NCBI GenBank assembly: GCA_900315585.1
Contig: OMZP01000005.1
Span: 1-40,111 of the forward strand
Direction: 5' to 3'
DNA length: 40,111 nt
Source of the DNA: an uncultured Eubacteriales bacterium
Lineage (GTDB): Bacteria > Bacillota > Clostridia > Christensenellales > Aristaeellaceae
Part shown: positions 6,051 through 13,405 of the stretch, in pieces
How the letters are laid out: each line of letters starts with the position of its first letter
Numbering within the stretch: the stretch's first letter is position 1
Position numbers and translations under genes: made by a program
Notes under the pieces: model-generated
Told to the model about the DNA's origin: nothing
What the model saw: the letters and a program-made list of their open reading frames with translations, nothing else
Databases searched by the model: none

Positions 6051-6566
6051 TTAGGCTGCCTCGTTGACGCCCTCAGGGGCCTCCAGCAGGGCGATGGGGT
6101 TGCCGCTGGCCTCGTTGTCCTGCTCGTCAGAGGGTGCCGCCGCAACCGCCTTCGCGGCCGATTTGCCATACTCTATCACTTGTACGGCTTCTTCCATACC
6201 AAAGCTTGCGATTTCAGGGTACTTATCGAGAAACCAACTTTTGATCACGGGATAGCGGAAGGCTTTTCCATGACATTCAGCGATGATGCGCATTTCGGTA
6301 TATTCCTTGTAATTTACCTTTCGCATCTCATTGCTGCCGTGCGTCAGAATGTAGTCCTCCATATACTCGTAGGTCAGCCCTTTGTAGGTCTTTTTGTCGC
6401 TGTTGGTCCGAATGCGACGCTGGATGACCTGATAACCAGGATAATCGCGACGAACCTGCTGGAGATGTGCATACTCTTCGCTTCTGGTATCAGTTGCGTA
6501 CTTGGCGAAGGTCCTGTCCATAACGATCGTGTGATTGACGTGATTGATTTTCAGAGTATTCGTCAT
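6051..6566 (-). CDS. Unknown paralogue A of a tandem duplicated pair (171 aa)
   Basis: A 171-residue protein. Residues 1-75 align by eye with the neighbouring gene at 6627: both open MTN, then an 'I..N..NHTI.M..T..K.A' strand, 'EY..LQ..RR.YP', then YKGLT(Y/F)EY(M/I)E.YI. This copy continues with a second domain (IKSWFLDKYPEIASFGMEEAVQ, matching IKDWFFQTFPAIEQF in the other) and a longer acidic Ala/Pro-rich tail. The ribosome sites of both genes are also alike (AGAAAGGA). I have seen the YKGLTYEY motif in small proteins of Clostridial mobile elements but know no function. The position ahead of the helicase-like gene suggests a replication or DNA-processing role, which is inference. Confidence 0.7.
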   Translation of the reverse strand: MTNTLKINHVNHTIVMDRTFAKYATDTRSEEYAHLQQVRRDYPGYQVIQRRIRTNSDKKTYKGLTYEYMEDYILTHGSNEMRKVNYKEYTEMRIIAECHGKAFRYPVIKSWFLDKYPEIASFGMEEAVQVIEYGKSAAKAVAAAPSDEQDNEASGNPIALLEAPEGVNEAA

Positions 6567-6626
6567 AAGAATTATCCTTTCTATAAGTCATACAGAAGTC
6601 GAGGTGTAAATACAGTGGGGGAGGAG

Positions 6627-7067
6627 TCAGGCGGCTTTCTTTGCCGCCTGCTTCTCGGCCTTGCGCTGGGCAATCTTTTCCAGAAGGGCATTGCGTTCAG
6701 AGTGGAACTGCTCAATAGCGGGGAAGGTCTGGAAGAACCAGTCCTTGATGTCGCTGTAGTTGGCAGAATCCGCGTCGGCGTTCTTACCTGCTTCATCCAG
6801 GCCTCGCAGCATCAGGTATTCAGCCGTGATGGACTTCTCATCGTCATCGTGCGCGGCGATGTACTTCTCGATGTACTCGAAGGTCAGGCCCTTGTAGACG
6901 GGCTTCGCGGTCTTCTTGGCAACGGTGACAACGCGGAAGGTGGGGTAGGCGCGACGGGCTTCCTGAAGCTCGTTGTACTCGGGAGTGCCGAACCTGGAAG
7001 CGGCCTTGGTGACGGTCTTGTTCATCTCGATGGTGTGATTCTTGGCGTTGATGATGATGTTAGTCAT
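6627..7067 (-). CDS. Unknown paralogue B of a tandem duplicated pair (146 aa)
   Basis: A 146-residue relative of the protein encoded at 6051-6566, sharing the N-terminal NHTIEM strand, the ARRAYP helix, the YKGLTFEYIEKYI core and the (K/S)(D/S)WF...FP..E.F segment. It ends in a basic Lys/Ala-rich helix (EKIAQRKAEKQAAKKAA), in contrast to the acidic tail of paralogue A; opposite tail charges could favour hetero-association. It is the first gene of its operon, behind a leader that shares a 29-base module with the other leftward operon. AGAAAGGAAA is the ribosome site. No function known. Confidence 0.7.
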   Translation of the reverse strand: MTNIIINAKNHTIEMNKTVTKAASRFGTPEYNELQEARRAYPTFRVVTVAKKTAKPVYKGLTFEYIEKYIAAHDDDEKSITAEYLMLRGLDEAGKNADADSANYSDIKDWFFQTFPAIEQFHSERNALLEKIAQRKAEKQAAKKAA

Positions 7068-7167
7068 TATTATTTCCTTTCTATTCAGCGGTATTTGTAT
7101 CGGCCCCGCCAGGGCTTCTTCTCTATTGCGGTTGGGTTGCTTCCCTCAACCTTGTGAGTATATTATA
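7068..7167 (-). promoter_or_regulatory. Promoter and leader sharing a repeated module with 2629-2657
   Basis: TATAAT on the reverse strand at 7162-7167 is followed by a leader whose first part (7139-7167) matches 2629-2657 in 27 of 29 bases (core ACAAGGTTGAG). Unlike the other promoter there is no good -35 hexamer and no TAGGATATCCTA palindrome upstream. The leader can form short hairpins (GGTTG with CAACC). It feeds the operon 7067 to 4754. Confidence 0.65.
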
Positions 7168-7564
7168 CCCAATTCATAGCTGACACCAGTCGTTATAATA
7201 TGACAAGATGAATATGAGAGGCATTGAAAATGGCCTATTTACGGGGAGCTTGAGAGTTTTGTTAATAGCATCGTCCAAACGTTTTAATTTACTGGTAGTT
7301 AACAGAATTACGGAATAAAAGAATATACTCAAAAATATAAAGTCATGAGTCTTTAAGAATTAATGGAAAGATGCTTCAAAGGTGCTTTGAAGTCATAATA
7401 ATCTTGTTTGGCTGTAGTATGATAGTTGTTGTTGAGATGTTATCTATTTCATGGTATAATGGCAATGCCAAATGGTACAAGATGAAAAAAGTACAAGGTG
7501 GGGCATTTAGGAGGGTGCCCGAAGGAGAAAAGTACAAGATTAGTACAAGCCGTGAAAAAGAAAG
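7168..7564. other. AT-rich gene-free boundary region with a promoter and four GTACAAG repeats
   Basis: No convincing gene is seen. A rightward sigma-A-like promoter is present: TTGAGA (7432-7437), 17 bp, TATAAT (7455-7460). Downstream lie four direct copies of GTACAAG at 7475-7481, 7491-7497, 7532-7538 and 7543-7549. A rightward frame opens at ATG 7482 (MKKVQGGAFRRVPEGEK) and runs on through the antisense of the rubrerythrin gene, so it is at most a fragment of a gene broken at the island boundary. The region marks the change from AT-rich to GC-rich sequence. Confidence 0.55.
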
Positions 7565-7591
7565 AGGAGCAACCCTCTCGGAGTCGCTCCT
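7546..7591 (-). terminator. rbr: Rubrerythrin terminator
   Basis: On the reverse strand AGGAGC (7586-7591) pairs with GCTCCT (7565-7570), with an inner CTC/GAG pairing, followed by a pyrimidine-rich CTTTCTTTTT tract. Confidence 0.75.
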
Positions 7592-7616
7592 GAAAACCCT
7601 TGATTTTCCTTGCTTT

Positions 7617-8162
7617 TTACTTCCCGAAATACCGCTTCAGCAGCCCAGCGAAGGCCTTGCCGTGCCGGGCCTCGTCGCGGGCCATCTCGTGTACGGTGTC
7701 GTGGATGGCGTCCAGGTTCAGGGCCTTGGCGCGCTTGGCCAGGTCGGTCTTGCCGGCGGTGGCGCCGTTCTCGGCCTCCACGCGCATCTTCAGGTTCTTC
7801 TCGGTGCTGTCGGTGAGTACCTCGCCCAGCAGCTCGGCGAACTTCGCGGCGTGCTCGGCTTCCTCAAAGGCGGCGGTCTTCCAATACTCGCCGATCTCCG
7901 GATAGCCCTCGCGATAGGCGACGCGGCTCATGGCCAGGTACATGCCCACCTCGCTGCACTCGCCGGTGAAGTTGGAGCGCAGGTCGGCGATGATGTCCTC
8001 GGGAGCACCCTGGGCAACGCCCACCACATGCTCGGCGGCCCAGGTCATTTCCTCGGCCTGCTCGATGAACTTGCTGGCGGGAGCCTTGCAGACGGGGCAG
8101 AATTCGGGCGCGGCGTCGCCCTCATGCACATAACCGCAGACGGAACAGACAAACTTCTTCAT
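7617..8162 (-). CDS. rbr: Reverse rubrerythrin (rubredoxin domain N-terminal)
   Basis: 181 residues. The N-terminus is a rubredoxin-type iron site (Cys6, Cys9, Cys22, Cys25 in CSVCGY and CPVCKAP), followed by a four-helix ferritin-like domain with the repeated Glu/His di-iron ligands ([38 protein letters not shown]). This domain order is that of the 'reverse' rubrerythrins of Clostridia, which reduce hydrogen peroxide and protect anaerobes against oxygen. Start chosen at MKKFV because AAGGAGGA lies about 9 bases upstream; a longer frame reaches 8189 without a ribosome site. It is monocistronic, with its own promoter and terminator, and is the first core gene beyond the mobile island. Confidence 0.93.
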   Translation of the reverse strand: MKKFVCSVCGYVHEGDAAPEFCPVCKAPASKFIEQAEEMTWAAEHVVGVAQGAPEDIIADLRSNFTGECSEVGMYLAMSRVAYREGYPEIGEYWKTAAFEEAEHAAKFAELLGEVLTDSTEKNLKMRVEAENGATAGKTDLAKRAKALNLDAIHDTVHEMARDEARHGKAFAGLLKRYFGK

Positions 8163-8213
8163 GGATGAAATCCTCCTTAAAATGTTCAATGTGGCTGCCT
8201 TACAGCTGGCTCT

Positions 8214-8242
8214 ATTATACTATAAATCCTCCGCTTTGAAAA
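8214..8242 (-). promoter_or_regulatory. Rubrerythrin promoter
   Basis: On the reverse strand TTTTCA (8237-8242), 17 bp, TATAAT (8214-8219). The palindrome TTATA-C-TATAA (8215-8225) overlaps the -10 box and could be an operator, for example for a peroxide-sensing repressor; it is shorter than the classical PerR box. Confidence 0.6.
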
Positions 8243-8295
8243 GTTAAAAATATCACACGGGTTTAACATCCCTAACGACACAAACCCCTCGCCGT

Positions 8296-8321
8296 GCCCC
8301 GTATGGCAGGCATTCCGGGGC
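8296..8321 (-). terminator. Probable terminator of the yqfC-recO operon
   Basis: GCCCCG (8296-8301) and CGGGGC (8316-8321) form a stem 14 bases after the recO stop; the T tract is weak. Confidence 0.45.
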
Positions 8322-8334
8322 TGGCGAAGGGGCT

Positions 8335-9072
8335 TTACGGTTCTTTCGCGGACTCGACCAGCGGTGGAGCGAAGCGATCCATCCGCATGCGCAGGTTCAC
8401 CCAGCTGCGCATGAAGCGCGCCGCTTCCGGCCATTCCGGGCGGCTCGCGAGGAGCTGGAACTTGTCAAACTGGGTGCGGGGCGTCTTCATCAGGATGCGC
8501 CGCGCGCCGTTGGAGAGCCTGGGAGCGGGGGACGTACAACTTAGGCATATCGCGCCGCCCAGATCCGCGTCAAACCGGCAGTCGCCGTCGATGGGCCTTC
8601 CGCAGCGCACGCAGCTGTCCATCCGGGGCGACAGGCCCATCAGCCGCATGAAGTGGCACTCAAAGGCGAAGGTGACCAGCTCCGGCGGCAGCTCCCCGTA
8701 GTTCAAGTGGGCCAGCGCCCGCAGCGTGATGATGAACAGGTCCGGCGCAGGGGTGTCCGGCAGGATGGCGGCGTCCAGCAGCTTCAGCCAGTACACGCCG
8801 TGGCGCAGTTTGTCGTAATCCGACCTCAGCTCAAAGTAGCTCTCGGAGATCTGGCACTGCTCCAGGGAATTGCGCTCCCGGTGGCTGAACAGCTGGAATT
8901 CGCCGCTGGTGAAGGGCTCCACGGCGTTGACCAGGGGCGACTTCGGTCGACGGCAGCCCCGGGCGATGGCCTCCACGCGGCCCAGCTCCGGGGAGAACAG
9001 CGTGATCATCCGGTCGTAATCGGAGTAGTCCGCCCGGCGGATGACGATGGCGGGGGTGGTGAAGGACGGCAT
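8335..9072 (-). CDS. recO: DNA repair protein RecO
   Basis: 245 residues with the RecO layout: an N-terminal OB fold (PAIVIRRADYSDYDRMITLFSPELGRVEAIARGCRR), a helical middle, and a zinc site CVRCG...CLSC near residues 157-181. RecO works with RecF and RecR to load RecA on SSB-coated gaps. Length is normal for the family (about 240-255). The start codon lies one base beyond the era stop, so the two are translationally coupled; era-recO adjacency is a common arrangement in Firmicutes. It is the last gene of the long leftward operon. Confidence 0.95.
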   Translation of the reverse strand: MPSFTTPAIVIRRADYSDYDRMITLFSPELGRVEAIARGCRRPKSPLVNAVEPFTSGEFQLFSHRERNSLEQCQISESYFELRSDYDKLRHGVYWLKLLDAAILPDTPAPDLFIITLRALAHLNYGELPPELVTFAFECHFMRLMGLSPRMDSCVRCGRPIDGDCRFDADLGGAICLSCTSPAPRLSNGARRILMKTPRTQFDKFQLLASRPEWPEAARFMRSWVNLRMRMDRFAPPLVESAKEP

Positions 9073-9073
9073 G

Positions 9074-9988
9074 TCAGTCCTCGTAGCCCAGGGCCCGCAG
9101 GTCCCCGGCGCGGTTGCGCCAGTCCTCGCGCACCTTCACCCACAGCTTCAGCATCACCTTCGTGCCCAGCAGCCGCTCGATGTCGGCGCGGGCTTCGCTG
9201 CCGATCTTCTGCAGCATCGCGCCCTGCTTGCCGATGATGATGGACTTGTGGGAGGCCCGCTCGCAGTACACGTTGGCGTGGATCTCGGTGAGGGTGTCGG
9301 ACACCTTCTGGATCTGCAGCATCTCCACGCCCACCCCGTGGGGCACCTCGTCCCGCAGGTTGCGCAGGGCCTTCTCCCGGATGATCTCCGCGCACATCAC
9401 CCGCTCCGGCTGGTCGGTGATCATGTCGTCGGGGAAGTACTTCGGGCCCTCCGGCATGGCCTCGATCAAGAGCTTCAACAGCAAATCGCAGTTCTCGCCG
9501 GAGCGGGCGGAGGTGGACACGATCTGGTCGAAGCCGATCTGATGCAGCTCCGCCAGCTGGGGGAACAGCTTTTCCTCCGGCACGATGTCGATCTTGTTCA
9601 CCGCCAGGAACTTCGGGCAGCGCATCTTGGAGAGCTCCTCCAGGATGGCCCGGTCGCCCGCGCCGATGTGCTGGCCGTCCACCACGCACAGCACGGCGTC
9701 CACGCCCTCTTTGGCCTCCTCGGCGGTCTTCATCATGTACTCGCCCAGCTTCGTGCGGGGCTTGTGCAGGCCGGGGGTGTCCACGAACACGATCTGCCAG
9801 TCGGGGCCGAAGGGACTCTTGTCGCTGCCCGTGGCCACGCCCAGCAGCTTGTTCCGGGTGGTCTGGGGATGGTTGGAGATGATGGCGACCTTCTCGCCCA
9901 CAAAGCGGTTCATCAGGCTGGATTTGCCCACGTTCGGTCGGCCCATGATGGCCACGAAGCCGGAACGAAATGCTTTTTCGGTAGTCAA
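9074..9988 (-). CDS. era: GTPase Era
   Basis: 304 residues. G domain motifs: GRPNVGKS (16-23), the QTTR switch, DTPG (70-73) and NKID (131-134); the C-terminal KH domain carries IIIGKQGAMLQKIG. Era binds the 3' end of 16S rRNA and helps 30S subunit maturation, which fits cotranscription with the rRNA endonuclease gene ybeY upstream. Length is typical. It is separated from the ybeY-cdd frame by 231 bases containing a dispersed palindromic repeat, so it may have some independent expression. Confidence 0.97.
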   Translation of the reverse strand: MTTEKAFRSGFVAIMGRPNVGKSSLMNRFVGEKVAIISNHPQTTRNKLLGVATGSDKSPFGPDWQIVFVDTPGLHKPRTKLGEYMMKTAEEAKEGVDAVLCVVDGQHIGAGDRAILEELSKMRCPKFLAVNKIDIVPEEKLFPQLAELHQIGFDQIVSTSARSGENCDLLLKLLIEAMPEGPKYFPDDMITDQPERVMCAEIIREKALRNLRDEVPHGVGVEMLQIQKVSDTLTEIHANVYCERASHKSIIIGKQGAMLQKIGSEARADIERLLGTKVMLKLWVKVREDWRNRAGDLRALGYED

Positions 9989-10088
9989 GTATGCTTCCTC
10001 CGTATTCTTAACAGGTTTATTGTCTGATTGAGTTTGAAGTCGAAAGGCGTGGTGCGCTGAATGGCGGGTCGCTTCTAAACGATTCGTA

Positions 10089-10157
10089 CAGATCCTTCAC
10101 TGTGTTCGGGATGACAGGCTGCGCGAGGTTGTCATCCTGAGCGGAGCGAAGGATCTG
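10089..10157. repeat. Dispersed palindromic repeat family A, copy 1
   Basis: A stem of CAGATCCTTC...GGATGACA against TGTCATCC...GAAGGATCTG with a variable GC-rich centre, in the 231-base gap between cdd and era. Four further copies are in this window (32955, 35160, 38399 and 39368 regions). The rest of the gap holds nothing else I can name. Confidence 0.88.
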
Positions 10158-10219
10158 AACGCTGCGTTCAGGAAGCGGGTATCGCGTGAATAAAACTGCG
10201 CTGGATAACGGCCTTTCGA

Positions 10220-11134
10220 TCACGAATTGACATCCACTCCAAGGTCCTCCGGGCTCAGTCCCTCCGGCAGCAGCTCGCCCAGGGTCTTCACGGTGAAGCC
10301 CTTGCCGTACTGGCCGACGATCACCGGAAGGGATGTGTCGGAGAACTCCCGCAGCACCTGGCGGCAGATGCCGCAGGGCCAGGCCACGGCGGTGGAGCCC
10401 ACCACGGCGATGGCGGCGAAGCGGCGCACGCCGTTGACGACGGCGTTGCTGGCGGCGCATCGCTCCGCGCAGATCGTGGCCCCGTAGGAGGCGTTTTCAA
10501 AGTTACAGCCCTTGAAGGTGCGCCCGTCCGCGGAGAGGATGCAGGCGCCCACCTTGAAGTGGGAATAGGGGCTGTAGCTCATCTGCATGGCCTCGCAGGC
10601 CAGCTCAAACAGCCGCTCGTAGGTCATTGCTTCGCCCTCGCGGGTGATGCCCAGGCTGCCCAGGGCCTTTTCTTCCATTGCGCGCATGATTGCTTTCTCC
10701 TCGTCGTTCATGTGGTCGTAGCCCATCAGGTGGAAGGCGGAGTGGGCGGCCAGGTAGCTCAGCTCCCGCTTCAGGGAGTGGCCGTATTCCGCCGCCTGCT
10801 GGCGGGCACGGTCCAGGTTGATCACGCAGTCGCCCAGGTTGACGCAGCCCATGCTCGGGTCGTACTCCCGGGCCAGCCGCTTCGGGCAGTTCCGCGCGGT
10901 CCTGCCCGCCGGGTAGGACACCGTGGGGAAGGAGAGCACGTCGGTGACGCGGTCGATGTTCCTCGTCTGGCGGTTCAGCGCCCGGATGGCCGCGTCGTCC
11001 ACGATCTGCACGGCGAACCCTGCGTCCTCGATGCCCTCGGCCTCAAAGCAGGCGTTCGCCACGTCGTTCAGCAGTGCCTCCATGCCCGTCAGATCCTCCG
11101 GCACGGGCACCTCCCATTGCAGCTCAATCGCCAT
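10220..11134 (-). CDS. ybeY-cdd: YbeY rRNA endoribonuclease fused in frame to cytidine deaminase
   Basis: One open frame of 304 residues with two complete domains. Residues 1 to about 165 are YbeY, with the metal-binding HSAFHLMGYDH motif (His131, His135, His141), which matures 16S rRNA. Residues 170-304 are a homotetrameric-type cytidine deaminase: CAE (Cys222, Glu224 catalytic) and PCGIC (Cys254, Cys257) bind zinc; SYSPYSHFKVGA is the usual N-terminal signature. There is no stop between them, yet a GAGGG site lies 7 bases before the ATG of codon 170, so separate Cdd could also be made by internal initiation. GAGGAGG precedes the chosen start, which overlaps the upstream pgpH gene by 11 bases. 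The two genes are normally separate neighbours, so the fusion (or a lost stop) is notable. The deaminase fits the nucleoside importer encoded at 18.5-23.6 kb. Confidence 0.88.
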   Translation of the reverse strand: MAIELQWEVPVPEDLTGMEALLNDVANACFEAEGIEDAGFAVQIVDDAAIRALNRQTRNIDRVTDVLSFPTVSYPAGRTARNCPKRLAREYDPSMGCVNLGDCVINLDRARQQAAEYGHSLKRELSYLAAHSAFHLMGYDHMNDEEKAIMRAMEEKALGSLGITREGEAMTYERLFELACEAMQMSYSPYSHFKVGACILSADGRTFKGCNFENASYGATICAERCAASNAVVNGVRRFAAIAVVGSTAVAWPCGICRQVLREFSDTSLPVIVGQYGKGFTVKTLGELLPEGLSPEDLGVDVNS

Positions 11135-13388
11135 CGCTCGCGGCCTCCTCTGCGGGCGCCTCAACCGCGGCGGGAGCCTCCGGCGCGTCCTCCGCCGCCT
11201 TCTCCGGGGCCGCGGCAGGCACCGCCTGCGGGACAGGCTCAATCGGCGGCGCGGGCTTGGCAACTTCCGGCGTGGACGCTTCACTGGCCGCCTCGGCGTG
11301 GTTCTCGATGCGTGGCGGCAGCTTTACGTCGGGATACTCGATCCGCTCGTGGAACACGCCGGTGAGCACCGTGGAGAAGGCGCTGCAGATCTTCTCCAGG
11401 TCGCTGAAGGTCAGCTCCGACTCGTCCAGCTGGCCGTCGTTCAGCTTGCTGCGCACCAGCTTATGGATCAGCGCGTCGATCTTCTCCGGGGTGGGGTCCG
11501 GCAGGCTCCGGGCTGCGGCCTCGATGGTGTCCGCCAGCATCACGGCGGCAGCTTCCTTGCTGCGGGGGCGGGGGCCCTCGTAGCGGAAGGCGTTGATGTC
11601 CACGTTCTCAGCCCCGTACAGCTTCTCGGCCTTGTCATAGAACCACAGCACCACGCCGTCGCCGTGATGCTGGCGGATGATGTCCAGCACCGGCTCCGGG
11701 ATGCGCGCCTTCTGAGCCATGGCCGCGCCGTCGCGGGGGTGGGCCGTCAGGATGGCGGCGGAAACCCGCGGGTCCGTGCGGTCGTGGGGGTTGTCGCCCA
11801 GCTGGTTTTCCTTGAAGTACACGGGCCGCTTCAGCTTGCCCACGTCGTGGTAATACGCGCCCACGCGGGCCAGCAGCGCGTTGCCGCCCACGGCGCTGGT
11901 GGCGGCCTCGGCCAGGTTCGCCACGATGATGGAGTGGTGATAGGTGCCGGGGGCCTCCAGCAGCAGCCTTCTCAAAAGCGGCTGGTTGGGGTTGGACAGC
12001 TCGATCAGCTTGGCGTTGGTGGCCAGGTTGAACAGGGATTCCAGCAGAGGCTGCAAGCCGATGCACAGGATGGCGCTGATGATGCCGCTGGACATGGCCC
12101 AGAGGGCATTGGTCGCCACGGTGCCGATCTCCGCGCTGTTGATCAGGCCCACGGAGAAGGTGCAGACGAAGTTGGCGATGCCCACCAGCACGCCGGCCAG
12201 CAATGTGGTGGTGCGGTGCATGCTGCGGTTGAACACGGCCAGCACGATGGGCCCGGCCACCATGCTCATCAGCAGCACCGAGAACATCGTGACCGTGAAC
12301 AGGCCGCCGCCCGCGTCCATCAGCAGCGAGGCCAGGAAGCCCAGGGCGATGTTGAAATAGAGGGCGATGCGCTGGTTGTACAGCAGCGCCACCAGCATCA
12401 GCCCCAGGGAAATGGGCATCATGTAGGCGTTGAACCGGCTGAAGGCCAGGCACAGGCCCGTCACCACCACGGCGATCAGGCAAAGGAGCAGCATCTGCGT
12501 GGCGTTGGGCCTGCGGGCGGCATAGCGGTGCAGGTACAGGAAGGCGCAGCCCATGACCAGCAGCACGATCAGCGCAATGCCCGCCAGCAGCGGCACGTCC
12601 AGGTTGTCCTCCTTCAAAAGCCCCAGGGAGGAGAGCATCGTGTACTGGGCCAGGGTGACGATCTCGCCCCGGCGCACGATGACCTCGCCCTTCACGCAGG
12701 TCTCCATCTCCACGGCGTCCCGCGCCTTCTGGCGGTTGGCCTCGGTGATCTCCTCGTCGATGAGCATGTTGGGCTGGATGCAGGCGCTGATCACGTCCGT
12801 GGCCATGGAGACCAGGGGCAGGGGATAGCCCGCCGCCGCCAGGGACCGGGACAGCCGGTTCACCGCCGCGCCCTCGGTGCCCTCCAGCAGGGTGGAGTTC
12901 AGCGTGTCGCGCACGCTGATGATGGCGTCGTTCACCAGGTGGTTGAGGCTGTCCTCGTCGCAGGCGATCAGCGCGCCGTATTCCTCCCGGTCCAGGGACA
13001 CCGGCAGCTGGTTGTTCAGCGCCTCCAGGTCCTCGTCGCTCAGGTCGCCCTGGGGGTCCACCCGCAGCGCGGTGAGCTGGTTGAACATGGCCTCCATGTT
13101 GGAGGAGACGCTGCCCACCACGGAGAAGTCGATGCTCTTGTAGCTGGGCTCCACCTGGGCGGCGGCGGCCTCCCGATGCTCCTCAGTGGTCACCACGTCG
13201 TTCACGTCCTTGGTGGCCAGGATGTCCATCGGCGCGGGCGAACCCACCTGGATGTCGTGCTGCTCGGGCGTGGCGCCCAGCAGCAGCATGACCACCAGCA
13301 GCAGATAGGTGGCGATGAGTATCAGCGCGCTTTTCAGCACCGGCCCGAGCCTGGCCGCGCCCGATGACAGGTTTTTGCTCTTCTTCAT
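11124..13388 (-). CDS. pgpH: 7TM-HD cyclic-di-AMP phosphodiesterase PgpH (YqfF)
   Basis: 754 residues. After a short cytoplasmic start and one membrane helix (about 17-39) comes a large extracellular 7TMR-HDED region (to about 270), then seven hydrophobic helices, then a cytoplasmic HD domain (about 480-640) with HHS near 484 and the YHDVGKLKRP metal site near 514. PgpH-type enzymes hydrolyse c-di-AMP to pApA and so tune potassium and osmotic balance. The C-terminal 60 residues are an Ala/Pro/Glu-rich low-complexity tail. Position between phoH and ybeY is the usual Firmicute arrangement; gaps are 17 bases to phoH and an 11-base overlap with ybeY. The osmotic link to mscL nearby is suggestive only. 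Confidence 0.94.
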   Translation of the reverse strand: MKKSKNLSSGAARLGPVLKSALILIATYLLLVVMLLLGATPEQHDIQVGSPAPMDILATKDVNDVVTTEEHREAAAAQVEPSYKSIDFSVVGSVSSNMEAMFNQLTALRVDPQGDLSDEDLEALNNQLPVSLDREEYGALIACDEDSLNHLVNDAIISVRDTLNSTLLEGTEGAAVNRLSRSLAAAGYPLPLVSMATDVISACIQPNMLIDEEITEANRQKARDAVEMETCVKGEVIVRRGEIVTLAQYTMLSSLGLLKEDNLDVPLLAGIALIVLLVMGCAFLYLHRYAARRPNATQMLLLCLIAVVVTGLCLAFSRFNAYMMPISLGLMLVALLYNQRIALYFNIALGFLASLLMDAGGGLFTVTMFSVLLMSMVAGPIVLAVFNRSMHRTTTLLAGVLVGIANFVCTFSVGLINSAEIGTVATNALWAMSSGIISAILCIGLQPLLESLFNLATNAKLIELSNPNQPLLRRLLLEAPGTYHHSIIVANLAEAATSAVGGNALLARVGAYYHDVGKLKRPVYFKENQLGDNPHDRTDPRVSAAILTAHPRDGAAMAQKARIPEPVLDIIRQHHGDGVVLWFYDKAEKLYGAENVDINAFRYEGPRPRSKEAAAVMLADTIEAAARSLPDPTPEKIDALIHKLVRSKLNDGQLDESELTFSDLEKICSAFSTVLTGVFHERIEYPDVKLPPRIENHAEAASEASTPEVAKPAPPIEPVPQAVPAAAPEKAAEDAPEAPAAVEAPAEEAASDGD

Positions 13389-13405
13389 GCCCTCTCAGTC
13401 TCCTT

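Larger units (their letters stand above)
1..7560. mobile_element. Accessory/mobile island (left end outside window)
   Basis: This stretch is visibly poorer in GC than the core genes to its right and has mobile-element content: an IS256-type transposase start, a serine recombinase, an ArdC-like antirestriction protein, a ribbon-helix-helix-like regulator, a helicase-like ATPase and many small unknown genes. Gene order is two leftward blocks (763-2514 region and 4754-7067) flanking a short rightward block (2783-3878). No tyrosine integrase, relaxase, coupling ATPase or structural phage gene is visible, so it is either part of a larger element or a remnant. The right edge is placed in the AT-rich gap before the rubrerythrin terminator. 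The edges are inferred. Confidence 0.6.

Noticed and set aside
7482..8168. Rightward frame starting MKKVQGGAFRRVPEGEK
   Set aside because: Most of it is antisense to rubrerythrin and no ribosome site is seen; at best its first 40 codons are a gene fragment.
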